This document shows, one piece after another, positions 39,872 through 51,612 of a stretch of DNA of 64,000 nucleotides. The stretch comes from Orientallactaga sibirica (Eukaryota; Chordata; Mammalia; Rodentia; Dipodidae), in the NCBI GenBank assembly GCA_036365145.1, contig JAEOAD010000005.1, forward strand, positions 2,418,001 to 2,482,000. Direction: 5' to 3'. Each line of letters begins with the position of its first letter. Position 1 is the first letter of the stretch. The notes under the pieces were generated by a model. It was not told the DNA's origin. It did no database searches and saw only the letters and a program-made list of their open reading frames with translations. The position numbers were made by a program, and so were the translations under genes.

Positions 39872-40305
39872 GTATTCCATCTTATCCCAGTCAGAATGAA
39901 TAATATCAAGAAAGCAAATAACAACAAATGCTAATGAGTATATGAGAGGAAAGAGAGAACTGCTTCTACTACTGGTGGACTATGACCTTGCACAGCCACT
40001 ATGGAAATCAATATGGAGGTGCCTTAAAAATCTAAAGTAGAATAAAATAAAATATGACTCAGCTATACCATGCCTGGGCATATATCTAAGAACTCGAAAT
40101 CCCACCACAGAGATACGAACACATGCCTGTTTATTGGGGAAATGAGGGTAAAAGAATACATGTGGGATGAAGGTGGAATGGAGGCTACTGTGGGAAGAGA
40201 GGGACTAGCAGCAGGTGGTGGGGAAGACGATGAAGGAGGAGAGTAGAAAAGAAGATTCCAGGAAAACATGGATGGATGATAATGTCATAATAAAACCCAT
40301 TTCTT

Positions 40306-42284
40306 TATATGCAATTTAAAATTTTGTTTTACACAGTGAACCAAACATTGAGAACCAACCATTATAGAACACCACTGGCTGATGTGATCTGTCTGAACTT
40401 CACACAGTGAGGTTCTCTCACAGAACCCTTCAGAATGTGGCCATATTTGAATACAGGGCTTTTAAAGAGAATTTTAAATACATTGTAGCCTACTCATGTC
40501 CTTGTAGGAAGAGAAAATTCAGGTGCAGATGGAAACCTGATGGCTCAGTATCTCAGAGAAATCACTCCACTGACACTTTGATCTCAGACTTCCAGCTTCC
40601 ACAGCTGCACAGACTCTGGTGTGGGCCACACAGCACTATGGCAGCTGAGCAGGCATAAGCCACTTTCCCGAGCTGGGGAGAGATGGGCTGCGAGCATTGG
40701 TGTGCACCACAGTAGGTTTGAGCCCTGCGGCCCGAGTAGCAATCACTCAGTCCAGTGAACTTCTCAGACCTCCACTCCTGCCTGACTGAACTCCATGCTG
40801 TCATGTTGGAGGGCCTTCAGTGCCAAGGCACAGCCCTGTCACACCCACATCACGCTCCCTGGTCAGGAGTGGCGCTGCCAGGGAGGAGGCACAAGTGCTT
40901 TAGTTGCTGCTGTGGACATAAGGGAGCAGGAACTACCCAGAGATGGGGTCTTCCCCTTCTGCAAACACTCAGTGTGCTCCACGCTCAGGGCACATTCGGC
41001 CCTTCCCCTGGTGGAGATCACAAGCCAGCCCAGAGTTCATTATCATACATGTCAAAACTATTGTGTAAAACAGGTTCTTCTGACTAGATGAATCATACTG
41101 GCATGACCTTAACGCGGAAATATTAATATTTCTTCTTCTTACCTGTAGCTCATGCAGGAACAAAACAGACAAAATAAATGTCCTTGGAGCTTCCCAGCTG
41201 CAGTGTGATTATCACTAGCGTTACTTTGTGGCGGGTTTTCCCAAGGTCACTCTGGAATTAGCGGCACTGTGGGACCAAGCGCTCATCCATTATATGGGTT
41301 AAGATGACTAATCGAGGGTCTGAGTTTAATTACATTCATCAGCACAGGCGGTGCAGTGCCTTTGACAGGCTTAGTAACATTCTGTGTACACAAAGATAGA
41401 TGGAAAAAATTAAGGCTGTGCGTTGTTGTCCTTCAGGATAAGATGCTCAAGTGGGAATAGAATAATAAAAATAAATAAGCAACTTGACGGCACCAGGAAA
41501 GGAGCTGTGGAAGTTTGCAAAGCCAGTCCTTGTGCGCACGCTTCAGCTACTGATAAAAGTTCTGAACAGCCCTGACCCAGTGCATCGGGGCCCTGCCGCC
41601 ACACCCCTGGAGGGGTCACACTGAGCTGGTTGTTACATTAGATGGAAGACAGGATCTGAGCAGCTCATTCTGAAATGATGACTCTGGCCATGCCAGGGAT
41701 CTTTAGGATATTGATTTGTGATTTTGTTTTTAAATGGGAAATCCAGGAAGCATTCACTCTGCACGCAGCTGCTAAAGTCGACTTGGAAATGAAACACGTA
41801 TCGTGTCCTCGTAGGCACCCGGGGTAACTTCTGGATGCCCCAAACGTTGCATAAATCAAAGCCAGCTTCAGAAGCTGCAGGGACAGTGAAGTTTGGCTTA
41901 CAAGCAAGGGCAGAGCCCGCAGCAATCACCTCTGCACCTGGGAGGCCTTGTTGCATGCTGCTCCCGTGAAGAGGTGGGAGCGGAACCATGTTGGCTGAGA
42001 CAGTCACATCTGAGCTTGAATACCTCGATCCTGTGCAGAGAGTGCTTTGTTTACTCACGGAGCCATCGGGATAACTATCCTTGGATGCAGACAAAATGAA
42101 CAAACATCTGGTTGTCAGTTCCAGTTTTCTGCAGGATTTGGGGGGAGAAACAGCCTCTCAGAGGGTTGCTCAGTTTTTCCTGCTGTGTCGTCAGATGGCT
42201 TCCTAACTTTGCAAGTAGTTCCACTTCCTGTTAGGGTGAATGTACTTGCATTCCATGTCAGCCAGAACAAAGTATTTTAAAATT
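40306..42284. other. CTNND2 intron, single-copy looking
   Basis: No transposon was recognised with confidence. A minus-strand open frame of 156 codons at 41633-42103 matches nothing I know. The part at 41170-41390 looks unique with TTAATTA-like cores. Confidence 0.45.
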
Positions 42285-42740
42285 CCTGAATGACAACAAC
42301 AGGAACGTACTATCTTGCAGCTGTGGATTTATTATTATTATTTATTTTAAATAAATCCTTTCCTCCTATAAGCTGCTTCTGGTCAAGTGTTGGTCACAGA
42401 ACGAGAAGGAGCTACAAGACAGGGCCAGAAACTCAAAATCCAGGTATCAGCAGGGCCTGCTTCCTCTCAAAGCTCTGGGGCTGGAAACCTTTCCTACCCC
42501 AATGTCTGCAAAACCTCAGGGCTCCTTGGCTTGCAGCTGAATCTCTCCAGTCAAGGCCCTCTTCCCTGTATTTCTTGGTTTGCTTTCTTTTTATAGGGAT
42601 GACATTCATTGGATATAGGCCTTCCCTAATCTTATAAGATCTGATCTTAACTAATTAGATCTTTAAAGACCCTATTTCCAAATAAGGTCACATTCTGAGG
42701 TCATGAATTTTGTAAGCACATTTATTTAAGCTACCATGCT
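42285..42740 (-). mobile_element. MLT1/MST-like MaLR LTR
   Basis: In reverse orientation: 'tgacaacaacaggaacgtac' at the element's 3' side, 'aaatccaggtatcagcaggg' mid-way, and the well-known 'agaccctatttccaaataag' plus 'gtcacattctgaggtcatga' stretch. Confidence 0.72.
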
Positions 42741-43760
42741 AACTTCAGTCAGCAAGAGCCTGTCCCCAAGCAGAGCTGATCCGTCACTGGTCAGTCTTCA
42801 GTTATAACAATGCAATACACATTTTCAGTTGGAGGAGACGGTTATATTGGCCAAAGGTGAAGAGCCATTGATTAGACAATGTGTAACACAACCACCATCA
42901 GTGCAAAGATGAATCTGTTTCCAGGTCTGCCTTTGGGCTGCATGAACTCATTTCCCCAGAGGGGCTCTTAATCATAAAACGAGAAAGAAAAAGACTAACA
43001 GAACAGTCTCATCAGATTTATGCCCTAAGCCTTTCTAACATTTTGCAACATTCATTTTGAACCTTATCTTGAAATTGTTAGCATTAAAAAATAAAGCTTA
43101 GATGTGGTCAAATTGGAACAAAAGATATGGTCATAAGAAGAAGAAATGAGGAAGAATGAGAATGTGCATGTGTGTGCGTGCCTGTGCATGTGCATACGTG
43201 TGTGAGCGCATGTGTGCGTGTGTGTGTGTCTGAGGTGGGGAAGAGAGGGAGCGTGGAAGCAGAGCATAGAGATGTGGCCTTGCTGTCACTATGTCTTGAT
43301 CACTCAGGCCTCCAAGGCAAGCTGTCCCATCCTGCAATCCGGGCACCACCATTCTTATCAATTTACTCCTTCAATAAAATTTCAGATTCCCCCGTCCCGC
43401 CCCTTTTCAATCCTCTTTCACCCAGGACAAGCATTTCAGGAACAAGTAGATAGATGTGCTTGAGAAAAAATTCCATTTCCTACCCCAAAAATGAATTTTA
43501 AATGGAAAAGGACTTAGGGCATTAACTTTTCATTTCATATTTCCTCTGCGCTTAACTTCTTTCTTGCTGTGTCAACATGCTATGAAGATTCCCATGTCTC
43601 TCTAGGAAGGCAGAGGCCAGGGGCTTCCTCTTCCTGTGTGCCCCCCTCAGCCAGGATGAAGGGGGACTGCCATGGATCCCACATGACCTCCACTGCTAAG
43701 GGAAGCACAGAAAACTGCAGAGAGGCAACTCAGGCTGTGAACTCTCTAACGATAGGATGA
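42741..43760. other. CTNND2 intron with (GT)-rich tract
   Basis: A GTGTG/GCATG-rich imperfect tract lies at 43163-43230. The rest is unassigned. Confidence 0.45.
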
Positions 43761-43763
43761 GGC

Positions 43764-43985
43764 TGGGGGCTGGAGAGATAGTTCAGAGTTTAAAGGCTCT
43801 TTTGTACAAAGCCTGCTGACCTAGGTTTGAGTCTCCAGTACCCATGTACAGCTACATGCACAAAGTGCTGCATGTGACTGGAGTTCATATGCAGTAGCAG
43901 GAAGCCCTGGTGCCCATTCTTCTCTCCCTCTTCCCCTCTGCTCTCATGTGCACATGCAAACAAATGAACAAAAAAATTTATAAAA
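43764..43985 (+). mobile_element. tRNA-like SINE, diverged subfamily
   Basis: The head 'ggggctggagagatagttca', the body 'tacatgcacaaagtgctgca', a pyrimidine tract and an A-rich tail at 43968-43985. The internal sequence differs more than in other copies. Confidence 0.85.
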
Positions 43986-44384
43986 AGCTACTATGAAGAT
44001 GGATGCTCATATTTGGGTTTCTTAAGGCATAGACTTATTTTACTCAAATTCTTGTCTGCTGAGCTTTTGGACATTTTTGAGAGTATGACTTTTTATCCAT
44101 AAAATTGTATATATTGGTGAAAAATGTAAAGGTAATCTCTTCTAAAACAGTAATTGCTTAAATTCTTAACTTTGTCTTCTTACCCTGAAATGATATAAAC
44201 AAATCTGTTATGCTAAAAATAAAATCAAGAGTAATGATTTCTAAGAGTGATCTGATAAGTTTATTTTTACCTCCTGTTTGATATCATTGGTTATGGAATA
44301 ATGTCACAGAAAATAGTTTTTTTCTTTCATATTAAATTTTATTTAATTTAGACCTTCAGCTGTGGTTTCATAAACAAGCCAAAG

Positions 44385-44557
44385 AGCCGGGTGTGGTGGC
44401 ACACGCCTTTAATCCCAGCATTCGGGAGGCAGAGGTCGGAGGATCGCCGTGAGTTCGAGGCCACCCTGAGATTACATAGCGAATTCCAGGTCAGCCTGGG
44501 CTAGAGTGAGACCCTACCTCGAAAAACTGAAAAAAAAATAAAAAATAAAAAAAAAAG
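44385..44557 (+). mobile_element. B1-like SINE
   Basis: A complete element from 'agccgggtgtggtggcacac' to 'agaccctacctcgaaaaact' plus A-rich tail. A 13-bp target-site duplication AAACAAGCCAAAG lies at 44372-44384 and 44558-44570. It is among the least diverged B1 copies here. Confidence 0.96.
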
Positions 44558-44664
44558 AAACAAGCCAAAGATATCAAGCCATATTAAAATGATCAGTTGA
44601 AGATAGATGATTTTGACATGATTCACTATGGTATTTCTTAAAAAATCTTCCTATCTTTTAAAAA

Positions 44665-44866
44665 ACATTGTATTTTATTTATTTATTTGAGAGAGAAAGA
44701 GGCACAGAGAGAGAATCGGCGCACCAGAGCTCCAGCTGCTGAAAACGAACTCCAGACGTGTGCACCATCTTGTGCCTCTGGCTGTTGTGGGTCCTGGGGA
44801 ATGAAACTTTTGTCCTTTGGCTTTGCAGGCAAGTCCCTTAACTGCTAAGCCAACTATCCAGTCAAT
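44665..44866 (-). mobile_element. tRNA-like SINE
   Basis: In reverse orientation: A/T-rich tail, 'gagagagaaagaggcacaga', 'ttgtgcctctggctgttgtg', and the head 'taagccaactatccagtcaa'. Confidence 0.85.
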
Positions 44867-44999
44867 ATTCATATCTTTAACAAAACATTCATGGTTCTAA
44901 TTGAGTACATGAAGAATGACGACGGTGCTAATTGAGTATTTCTTGCCCAACCACACTTCAGTCTGTTTTCCTGTATTGCTCTGTCACAGTATCTGATTT

Positions 45000-45345
45000 T
45001 GAGTACTTATAAAGAAAAGAGAATTATGCAAGACACTCATCTGGAGACTCATGTCTAAAACCTCGCAGCCCCACTGGCTTGGTTTGCACTGAGGGCTTCA
45101 AGGCACATCCATGACAAAGGCAGGGTGTGGGATACTCAGGACCAGTGCTCCAGTTACTTGGTCACAGTCAGCATTGCTCCAGGACTCCAGTGTCCCTGCT
45201 GCACACAAAGCCCCTGGGAATCAACCACTTCCCACCAGGCCCCACCTCTAAGGGCCTCAACATCTCTTTACATCTCCACTCTGTGAACTAAACTTCTGGA
45301 ATATGAACTTTTACGGGATGGCCCACATTAAAACACAGCAAGGCC
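45000..45345 (-). mobile_element. MaLR-type LTR, diverged
   Basis: In reverse complement it contains 'gaggcccttagaggtggggc' and 'ctggtgggaagtggttgatt', typical of MST/MLT LTR 5' halves. Boundaries are approximate. Confidence 0.55.
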
Positions 45346-45539
45346 TCAGAACAGGAGGATGGAGCATTAGGAAGTGGGGAGAGGAAGAAAATAACTCATT
45401 TACAGGGGAAAAAAAAGGACATTGGAAAAGTGGATGCCACTGAGTTAATGTGAAGAAGGAAATGAAGGTCTGGTGTGGTGGTCCATGTGTATAATCCAAC
45501 ATTCAGAGAGCAGATGCAAAAGTATTGCCACAATAATGG

Positions 45540-46595
45540 TATGCCTAGAAGCTATAGAGTGTTATTAGAAAAACTTCAGTGCCAGAGTGGAACACCTTCC
45601 AGTGTGAATTGCTGGCCAGGGAGGTATCTGATGCCCCCAAACATTACAGACCATTGCAAAGGCTCTTGGTTGCCCACAAGAACTAGATGGCAAGACCCTG
45701 TTGCTGGACATTCCACCTGACCTGCAGCTGAGCAGGAAACCTCCTCTCTATTGACCATAGAATGCTGGAAAGAGCTGTGCAGCATGCAGCCTGTTGGGAA
45801 GTAAGTTACTCATGGTGTTTAATAACAGTGGACCCTCCAAGCCTTATGGCTGGCCAGCTAGGCCAAATGTGCCAACTTGTGCAACAATGGCATGTCTGTT
45901 ACAGGGGGGAAACCAACTGCTATTTGATTGGAGGCCCACTCCACAGGAGGGAATACATGCCTGTACTAAAAACCTAGTCAAAAGCCTATGGCTGGGGAGG
46001 TCATAAGCCCCAGGGGAGCAACAACTACAGTTGTCTGGCTAAATGCACATGTTATACCCACCAAACTGCCCCCTAAACACTTATTTGATGCATATATTAT
46101 TTCTCATTTCTGGTCAGAGAAGTTTCTCTTTTCAGATGGTGGTGACCACTGAGGTGACACAAAAGTCACCACAGTGATTAGAAGGGACAGTGGAGTGTCC
46201 CGCACTAAGGAAGACACCTTTATCACACCCTGCAAGGCTCAGGGACCACTGCATAAGAGGTGGAAAAAGAAGGTAGGATCCAAAGGAAGGGAGAACTATT
46301 TACAATGCTGTCTTTCACTCAAAAAGTGGCCTTGATATTAATGACTTTACATTGCCTGTCACTACCTACACAAGACCTGCATAGGATGAAAAAAAAAAAG
46401 TGATGGCATCAAAATAGAAGAGAAGGGCTGGAGAGATGGCTGAGTGGTTAAGGTGCTTGCCTGCAAAGCCTAAGGACCCAGGTTTGATTCTCCAGGACCC
46501 ATAAGAAGCCAGATGCACAAGGTGGTGCATGTGTCTGGAGTTAGTTTGCAGTGGCCACAGGTCTTGGCACACCCATATCATATCTCTCTCTCTCT

Positions 46596-46632
<37 letters not shown>

Positions 46633-46833
46633 ATATATATTCTCTCTGTCTCTTATACATACATACACACATACATACATGCATAAATTGAAAAATTGAA
46701 GAGAGATTAATTGGAGAGAAGAAGGGCTTCAGTGGAGGGTGGTTGGGAGGGAAAGGAAAGATGGTCAGAAGTAGATTATGATCATGGTGTATTGTCTATA
46801 TTTATGGAGGTTGTCAATAAATAGTTTAAAAAA
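45540..46833 (+). mobile_element. L1 3'-untranslated-region fragment, split by a SINE
   Basis: 'caaggctcagggaccactgc' and the following purine-rich segment resemble rodent L1 3' UTR sequence. It resumes after the SINE at 46691 and ends 'gtcaataaatagtttaaaaa' at about 46832. Assignment rests on remembered layout. Confidence 0.5.
46424..46690 (+). mobile_element. tRNA-like SINE with (TA)n tail
   Basis: The head 'agggctggagagatggctga', the body 'gaagccagatgcacaaggtg', a (CT)n run and a (TA)n tract at 46600-46640. It interrupts the L1 3' fragment. Confidence 0.9.
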
Positions 46834-47175
46834 GCACTGCTGTAAGTTCAAGTCTAGCCTGGTCTGCAAGTATGATGCTGGCCTGAGAGAAAGAGAAAGA
46901 CCTCAAGAGAGGAAGGAAGGAACGTTAGAAGGAAGTGAGGGAAAGAGGGACACTGGCCCATGTACTGGCTCGGGGCTTGCTGTCTGCTGCTTTCAGAAAA
47001 GCTCTGTGAACAATTTTGCTGCATGTACCTATACACACCCTGTCTGTGTGGAGGCATAAAATGGTCTGGACCAAGAACCAAGACGTGATTCAAAAGCCAT
47101 GTTGTGGTGTGGTGTCATGACTTCACAAAATCAGGGTTTATGGTACTTCTAACATGAAAAAGAGTCCTTCAGGTT

Positions 47176-47232
47176 TGGTGATATAGCTCAGTGACAGAGT
47201 ACCTGCCGAGCGTGTTCATGGCCCTGAGAATG
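47176..47232 (+). repeat. ID-like SINE head fragment
   Basis: 'tggtgatatagctcagtgac' and 'agagtacctgccgagcgtgt' match a diverged ID head (tRNA-Ala A-box region), truncated into an LTR. Confidence 0.5.
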
Positions 47233-47330
47233 GAATGTGAAATTCCAGGAGGAGCTCGTGTGATTGGACACTTGGTCGCCAGGTGCAGGTGCTGATTGGG
47301 AAGGTGGTGCATCTTTAGAAGGAAGCACCT

Positions 47331-47632
47331 CACTGGAGGGGGTGCGTCACTGGAGGGGGTGCGTCACTGGTGGGGGTGCGTCACTGGAGGGGGTGCGTCA
47401 CTGGAGGGGGTGAGTCACTGGAGGGGGTGAGTCACTGGAGGGGGTGAGTCACTGGAGGGGGTGAGTCACTGGTGGGGGTGCATCACTGGTGTGGGTGAGT
47501 CACTGGAGGGGGTGTGTCACTGGTGGGGTGAATCACTGGAGGGGGTGCATCACTGGTGGGGGTGCATCACTGGAGGGGGCGCGTCGCTGGTGGGGGTGTG
47601 TCACTGGAGGAGGTATGTGACTGGAAGAGGTC
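47331..47632 (+). repeat. 17-bp minisatellite, about 17 units
   Basis: The consensus unit is TCACTGGAGGGGGTGCG, with GGTGGGGG and GTGAG variants. The last units degrade (cgctgg, gactgg) before unique LTR sequence resumes. Confidence 0.95.
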
Positions 47633-47762
47633 CTTGAAATTTTATAGCCTGTCCCCACTTCCTGTTTTTGCTCTTTTCCTTCACTTTGGATGCAATATAA
47701 CCTTCCCACTTCTGCTACCATGGACTATATACACTGTAAGCTGAAATAAACCTTTCCTTTCC

Positions 47763-47980
47763 TTTTTTTTAAAAAGTATTTTATTTATTTAAGAGAGAGA
47801 GAGAGAAAGTGGCAGACACAGAGAAAGAATGGGCATGTCAGGGCCTCCAACCACTGCAAAGGAACTCCAGATATATGTACCACCTTGTGCATCTGGCTTA
47901 CGTGGGTCCTGGAGTGATGAACCTGGGTTCTTAGGTTTCACAGATAAGCACCTTAACCACAAAGCCATCGCTCCAGCTCT
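47763..47980 (-). mobile_element. tRNA-like SINE
   Basis: In reverse orientation: A/T-rich tail, (GA)n, 'ttgtgcatctggcttacgtg', and the head 'aagccatcgctccagctctt'. Confidence 0.87.
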
Positions 47981-48025
<45 letters not shown>

Positions 48026-48040
48026 TTTCTTTCTTTCTTT
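47981..48040 (+). repeat. (TTTC)n tract
   Basis: About 14 TTTC units forming the reverse-orientation tail of the adjacent B1. Confidence 0.96.
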
Positions 48041-48192
48041 CTTTTTTGGTTTTGTGAGGTAGGGTCTCACTCTGGTCCAGGCTGACCTGGAATTCACTAT
48101 GTAGTCTCAGGGTGGCCTTGAACTCTCAGCAATCCTCCTACCTCTGCCTCCCAAATGCTGGGATTAAAGGCGTGTGCCACCACGCCCGGCTC
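48041..48192 (-). mobile_element. B1-like SINE
   Basis: 'ttgtgaggtagggtctcact' to 'gtgtgccaccacgcccggct', near full length and little diverged. It sits directly behind another SINE inside an LTR. Confidence 0.94.
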
Positions 48193-48388
48193 AGCTCTCC
48201 TTTCTTAATCAACTCTTTGTCAAGTATTTGGTCATAGTGAGGAGTAATCAATTAACACAAGCCGTATTTTACCATTCCTGGCCGAGTCAGTGATTCTCTT
48301 TCCAGTTTTCTTGTACTGTACTCATGGCACCGACGTGAGAGTAGGCTATTACCCCAGGGCTAACTGAATGGGTGCCTCTCCCTTTCCC

Positions 48389-48729
48389 TGGTGTGGTGGT
48401 TTGATCCAGGTGTTCCCCATAAACTTAGGTGGTCTGGCTGCTGGGTTCCAGCTGATGGAGATTTGGGAATTAAGGCCTCCTGCAGGCAGTGTATTGTTGG
48501 GGATGGGTTTATGGGTATTATAGCCAGTGTACAGCACACTCTCCTGTTCTTGTCCACCTTTTGTTGGCCAGGAAAGTGATGCCCACCCTCTGCTCATGCC
48601 ATCAATTTCTCCTCCCATCTTGAAGCTTGCCCTCGCGTTTGTAAGCCAAAATAAATGCCCTTTTCCCCCCCAAAGCTGCTCTTTTTGGATGTTTTCTGCC
48701 AGCAATGTGAATCTGACTGCAACACCTGT
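48389..48729 (+). mobile_element. MaLR-type solo LTR
   Basis: It runs from 'gtgtggtggtttgatccagg' to 'gtgaatctgactgcaacacc', with 'gccaaaataaatgccctttt' as the polyadenylation region. It is followed within two or three bases by another LTR of the same orientation. Confidence 0.65.
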
Positions 48730-48730
48730 G

Positions 48731-49095
48731 TGTTAGTTTGAATATATGGCCCCTAACATATTCAGTGCTTTATTAGTTTATAGTTTGCACCTGCAGCCAC
48801 CTGGCTGGAGGCAGTGTCACTGGGCCAATCTTAAGGTGTGGCGGTGGGTTTGAGATTTCAATCTAAACATATGCAAAATGTGCCTAGCTGGAGTTCCTGT
48901 GGTGTGCTGTGCTGTGATTTGTTGATTTTGGCTTGTGGCTTTCTCTCTCTTTGTCTGGTCCTATAAGAGCAAGCCAGCTTCTTCTGCCATTATGGAACTT
49001 CCCCTGGATCTGTAAACTTTAATAAATATCCCTTCTTCCATACCTGTGCCTGGTATGTAAGTTCATCTCAGGGAACCTGAAACGGTCTGCTACAA
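48731..49095 (+). mobile_element. MaLR-type solo LTR, second subfamily
   Basis: It runs from 'tgttagtttgaatatatggc' to 'gaaacggtctgctacaac'. It has 'ggaggcagtgtcactgggcc' and 'aaactttaataaatatccct'. Similar in layout to the copy at 59075-59490. Confidence 0.65.
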
Positions 49096-49215
49096 CCTGG
49101 ATGATGAGTTTCTGGAAGGCTGGAGCTGCGGAATGGATCTCTGTCTCCAGGATCCCTCCCTGGCACACAGCTGGCACTCAGCTTAAAAGCAAAAGCAACA
49201 TAAGAAGTAATTTCT

Positions 49216-49435
49216 GGGGCTGGAGATATGGCTTAGTCGTTAAGGTACTTGACTGTGAAGCCTAAGGTTCAACTCTCCAGGTCCCAGGTGAGCCAGATGC
49301 ACAAGGGGGCACATGCATCTGGAGCTTGTTTGCAGTGGCTGGAGGTCCTGGCGCGCCCATTCTCCCTCTCCGTCTCTGTCTTTCCCTCTCTCTGTCTCTA
49401 ATAAATAAATAAGTAAAAATAAAATGTTTAAAAAA
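49216..49435 (+). mobile_element. tRNA-like SINE
   Basis: The head 'ggggctggagatatggctta', the body 'gagccagatgcacaaggggg' and an A-rich tail. A 13-bp target-site duplication AGAAGTAATTTCT lies at 49203-49215 and 49436-49448. Confidence 0.94.
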
Positions 49436-49448
49436 AGAAGTAATTTCT

Positions 49449-51612
49449 TTAAAATGTTAGTAAAGATCTAGGGGCTGCTGGAAAAATCAAGAATGTAATT
49501 AAACTCATATACAAAAACGTGAATCTTCTGCATGATGCAGACACCTATGGCTGTTTTGGTGTACTGCCTACACTGTTTCATAGCAAAATGGGCCCAAATG
49601 GGAATTCTTTGAAGTTTGTGTCCACGGAGCTTTCATGTGGTGAGTTCATTTTAGATCTTTCAAGGGCGATTTCCTTCCTCTACCCACTCCAACCTACCCA
49701 TCAACATGGAATAATGCGCAAAAACACTCAAACAAGAGAGATTTTGTGTATTTATCTGTTAGGAAGTTAGGAGTTTAATTAAATAAAAGAAGTTGGCTTC
49801 ACTATATATTGATGGGATTTGCTTTGTCACTCATATCATACATTTATAAATGTTACATCTTGGCTAAGCAAACAAATTCTTCGGGTACCAAGCATCCCCC
49901 ATCTTTCTGGCCTCTTATGACAGGTTGTGCCTGTCTACAGGGACAAGTCCCGGGGCTTGAGCCTCTGTGACTGGAGAAGCTTGAGGAGTCATGCTGGTCT
50001 GAGCTCACCTTGTTCTGCATCATGTCCCAAGTCGGAAACTCAGGTTGGGGCTTTACCAAAGGGACCCATGACATGCAATGGTCCAGCTTCTTCACCTGCT
50101 TTATCCACACAGATGCTGACATGATGCCCAATGGCTGTTGCCCTCTTCCTTGACTCAAACATCATGGAGACACTAAGTCACTCAGAAAGGATTTCATCTG
50201 GCACGGCTGACCAAGTCTGTACTGACCCCATTCTGCAAGTGAGTTTGAGGCACCTGCTTCCACACTGTGTTAAGGAACTTAACAGGCTTTGTGAATGCAG
50301 GGCGCTTTGAAGCAGGGGGTCGGGGATTGGACCACTTGTAATACATGCAGATAACTAAAGTGGGAAACTGAGGCACAGAAGGTCAGAAGTGCCTGTACTT
50401 TTAGCTTTGGGTGAGTTGTACTTCCTTAAGTAGCGAGAGTCATCTAAAGAGCACTGAATTAAGAACTCATAGAGTGTTTGCCATGACAGGGGAAGTTATG
50501 GAGAACTGTGAATCAGGCTTCCGGTAGAGACGATCCATGGAAATCATATCAAAGGTTCACGTGCTGAGAGCTTGTGGAACAGCCTACGAGTATGCAGAGA
50601 GTCTCGTGGAGGCTGCCTGCGTACACACTCTATACACACACCCATGCAGGGCCAGACGTCCTCCCTCAGCCAAGGACTGAGAGCATTGCCAGGGATACTG
50701 ACAAGAGGATTGTTAGTGCCACTGAGTAATTCTGTTCCTTTCCAGCACGGGCTGCTTTTACACCCAGAGACTGATCAACTTTAGAAGAAATAGAAGCTGT
50801 GAGACAACTGGGCCCAAACAATTCTGGATATTCTAGTTTGGAAATGTAGATTATTTGATTAGGTGTTTTAACAACCCCTCTTTGCTTCCATCCTATAATT
50901 ACCTTCATCCAGTAGAGCTTTCCAACTTTGATAATAAATAGAACTTCCCTGGGATCTCAGATCCTAGAATTTAGAACTACATCTTGCTTATTATTTTCCC
51001 CTAAGAATCACAGTTAATCAAGACATAAAAGTTACCCTAAGAAGCCCATAGATTTCTGTGTGAGGATTCTTATAAAAATGCATTAGAATTATCACATGCT
51101 TATAACTTCTATTATTTAATAAAAGCATTTAATAAAGTGAGCCTTACTAAGGAGCTACTTCTAAGATTCTACAGATCCTTGCAATCACACAGAGGGAAAA
51201 AAAGAACAGAATAAAAGTAGCTGCTGATGGCATTTAAACTGTACCCTAGATATGTTTTAGATGCTCACTAAATTAGTGACCTGCTTGGCTATTTTGCATG
51301 CATAATATCATGTCAAATTATTATAAACTAATCTCTGCAATGAATGAAAGTGGCTTGTTTTGAATGAATGTTTGTTTTGTTTTAGAGTAGACCTAAGAAC
51401 TGTTCATTAAGCAAGCCCAACACTAGTGTAACACCAGCATTGTGGGAAATGTCTATACCTCTAAAGTAAGTGATTACAATTGCTTTTGATAAGCTGCTTA
51501 TATGCCACATCAGCACTCACCTTTGAAGAACAATCTGATCTTGAGGCAAACAGTGAATAAAGTTTCAGGAAAACAATGTCTGCCTCCAGGGACTGAGTGG
51601 GGGAGGACTCAC
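49449..51612. other. CTNND2 intron next to exon donor
   Basis: Mostly unique sequence, AT-rich from 50930 to 51400. Nothing else recognised. Confidence 0.55.

Larger units (their letters stand above)
32995..40305 (+). mobile_element. L1 LINE split by an LTR, a minisatellite-bearing SINE and a B1
   Basis: The L1 pieces are 32995-34532, 35000-35670, 38780-39350 and 39513-40305. Around 33220-33310 the translation is like the ORF1 C-terminus (CQPRWLFPGKLSLKIGREI). Around 33700-34320 it is like the ORF2 endonuclease (NIYGSSDG...NFIKQ and GDFNIPLSSLYRSS). From 34440 and from 35040 it follows the reverse-transcriptase region, then the ORF2 C-terminus and a 3' UTR ending near 40305. Many stops and indels are present; the copy is dead. 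The piece order is collinear with a full L1, which shows the intervening blocks are later insertions. Confidence 0.8.
47215..48262 (+). mobile_element. MaLR-type LTR carrying a 17-bp array and split by SINEs
   Basis: The LTR parts are 47215-47762 and about 48193-48262. The 3' section has 'cctgtccccacttcctgttt', 'gtaagctgaaataaaccttt', then after the SINE pair 'ctttgtcaagtatttggtca'. The region that normally carries one 'gtcactgg' box carries the 17-bp array. Confidence 0.65.

Noticed and set aside
41633..42103. 156-codon minus-strand frame in the CTNND2 intron
   Set aside because: Its translation shows no Armadillo-like or other recognised motif and no splice phase consistent with the flanking exons.
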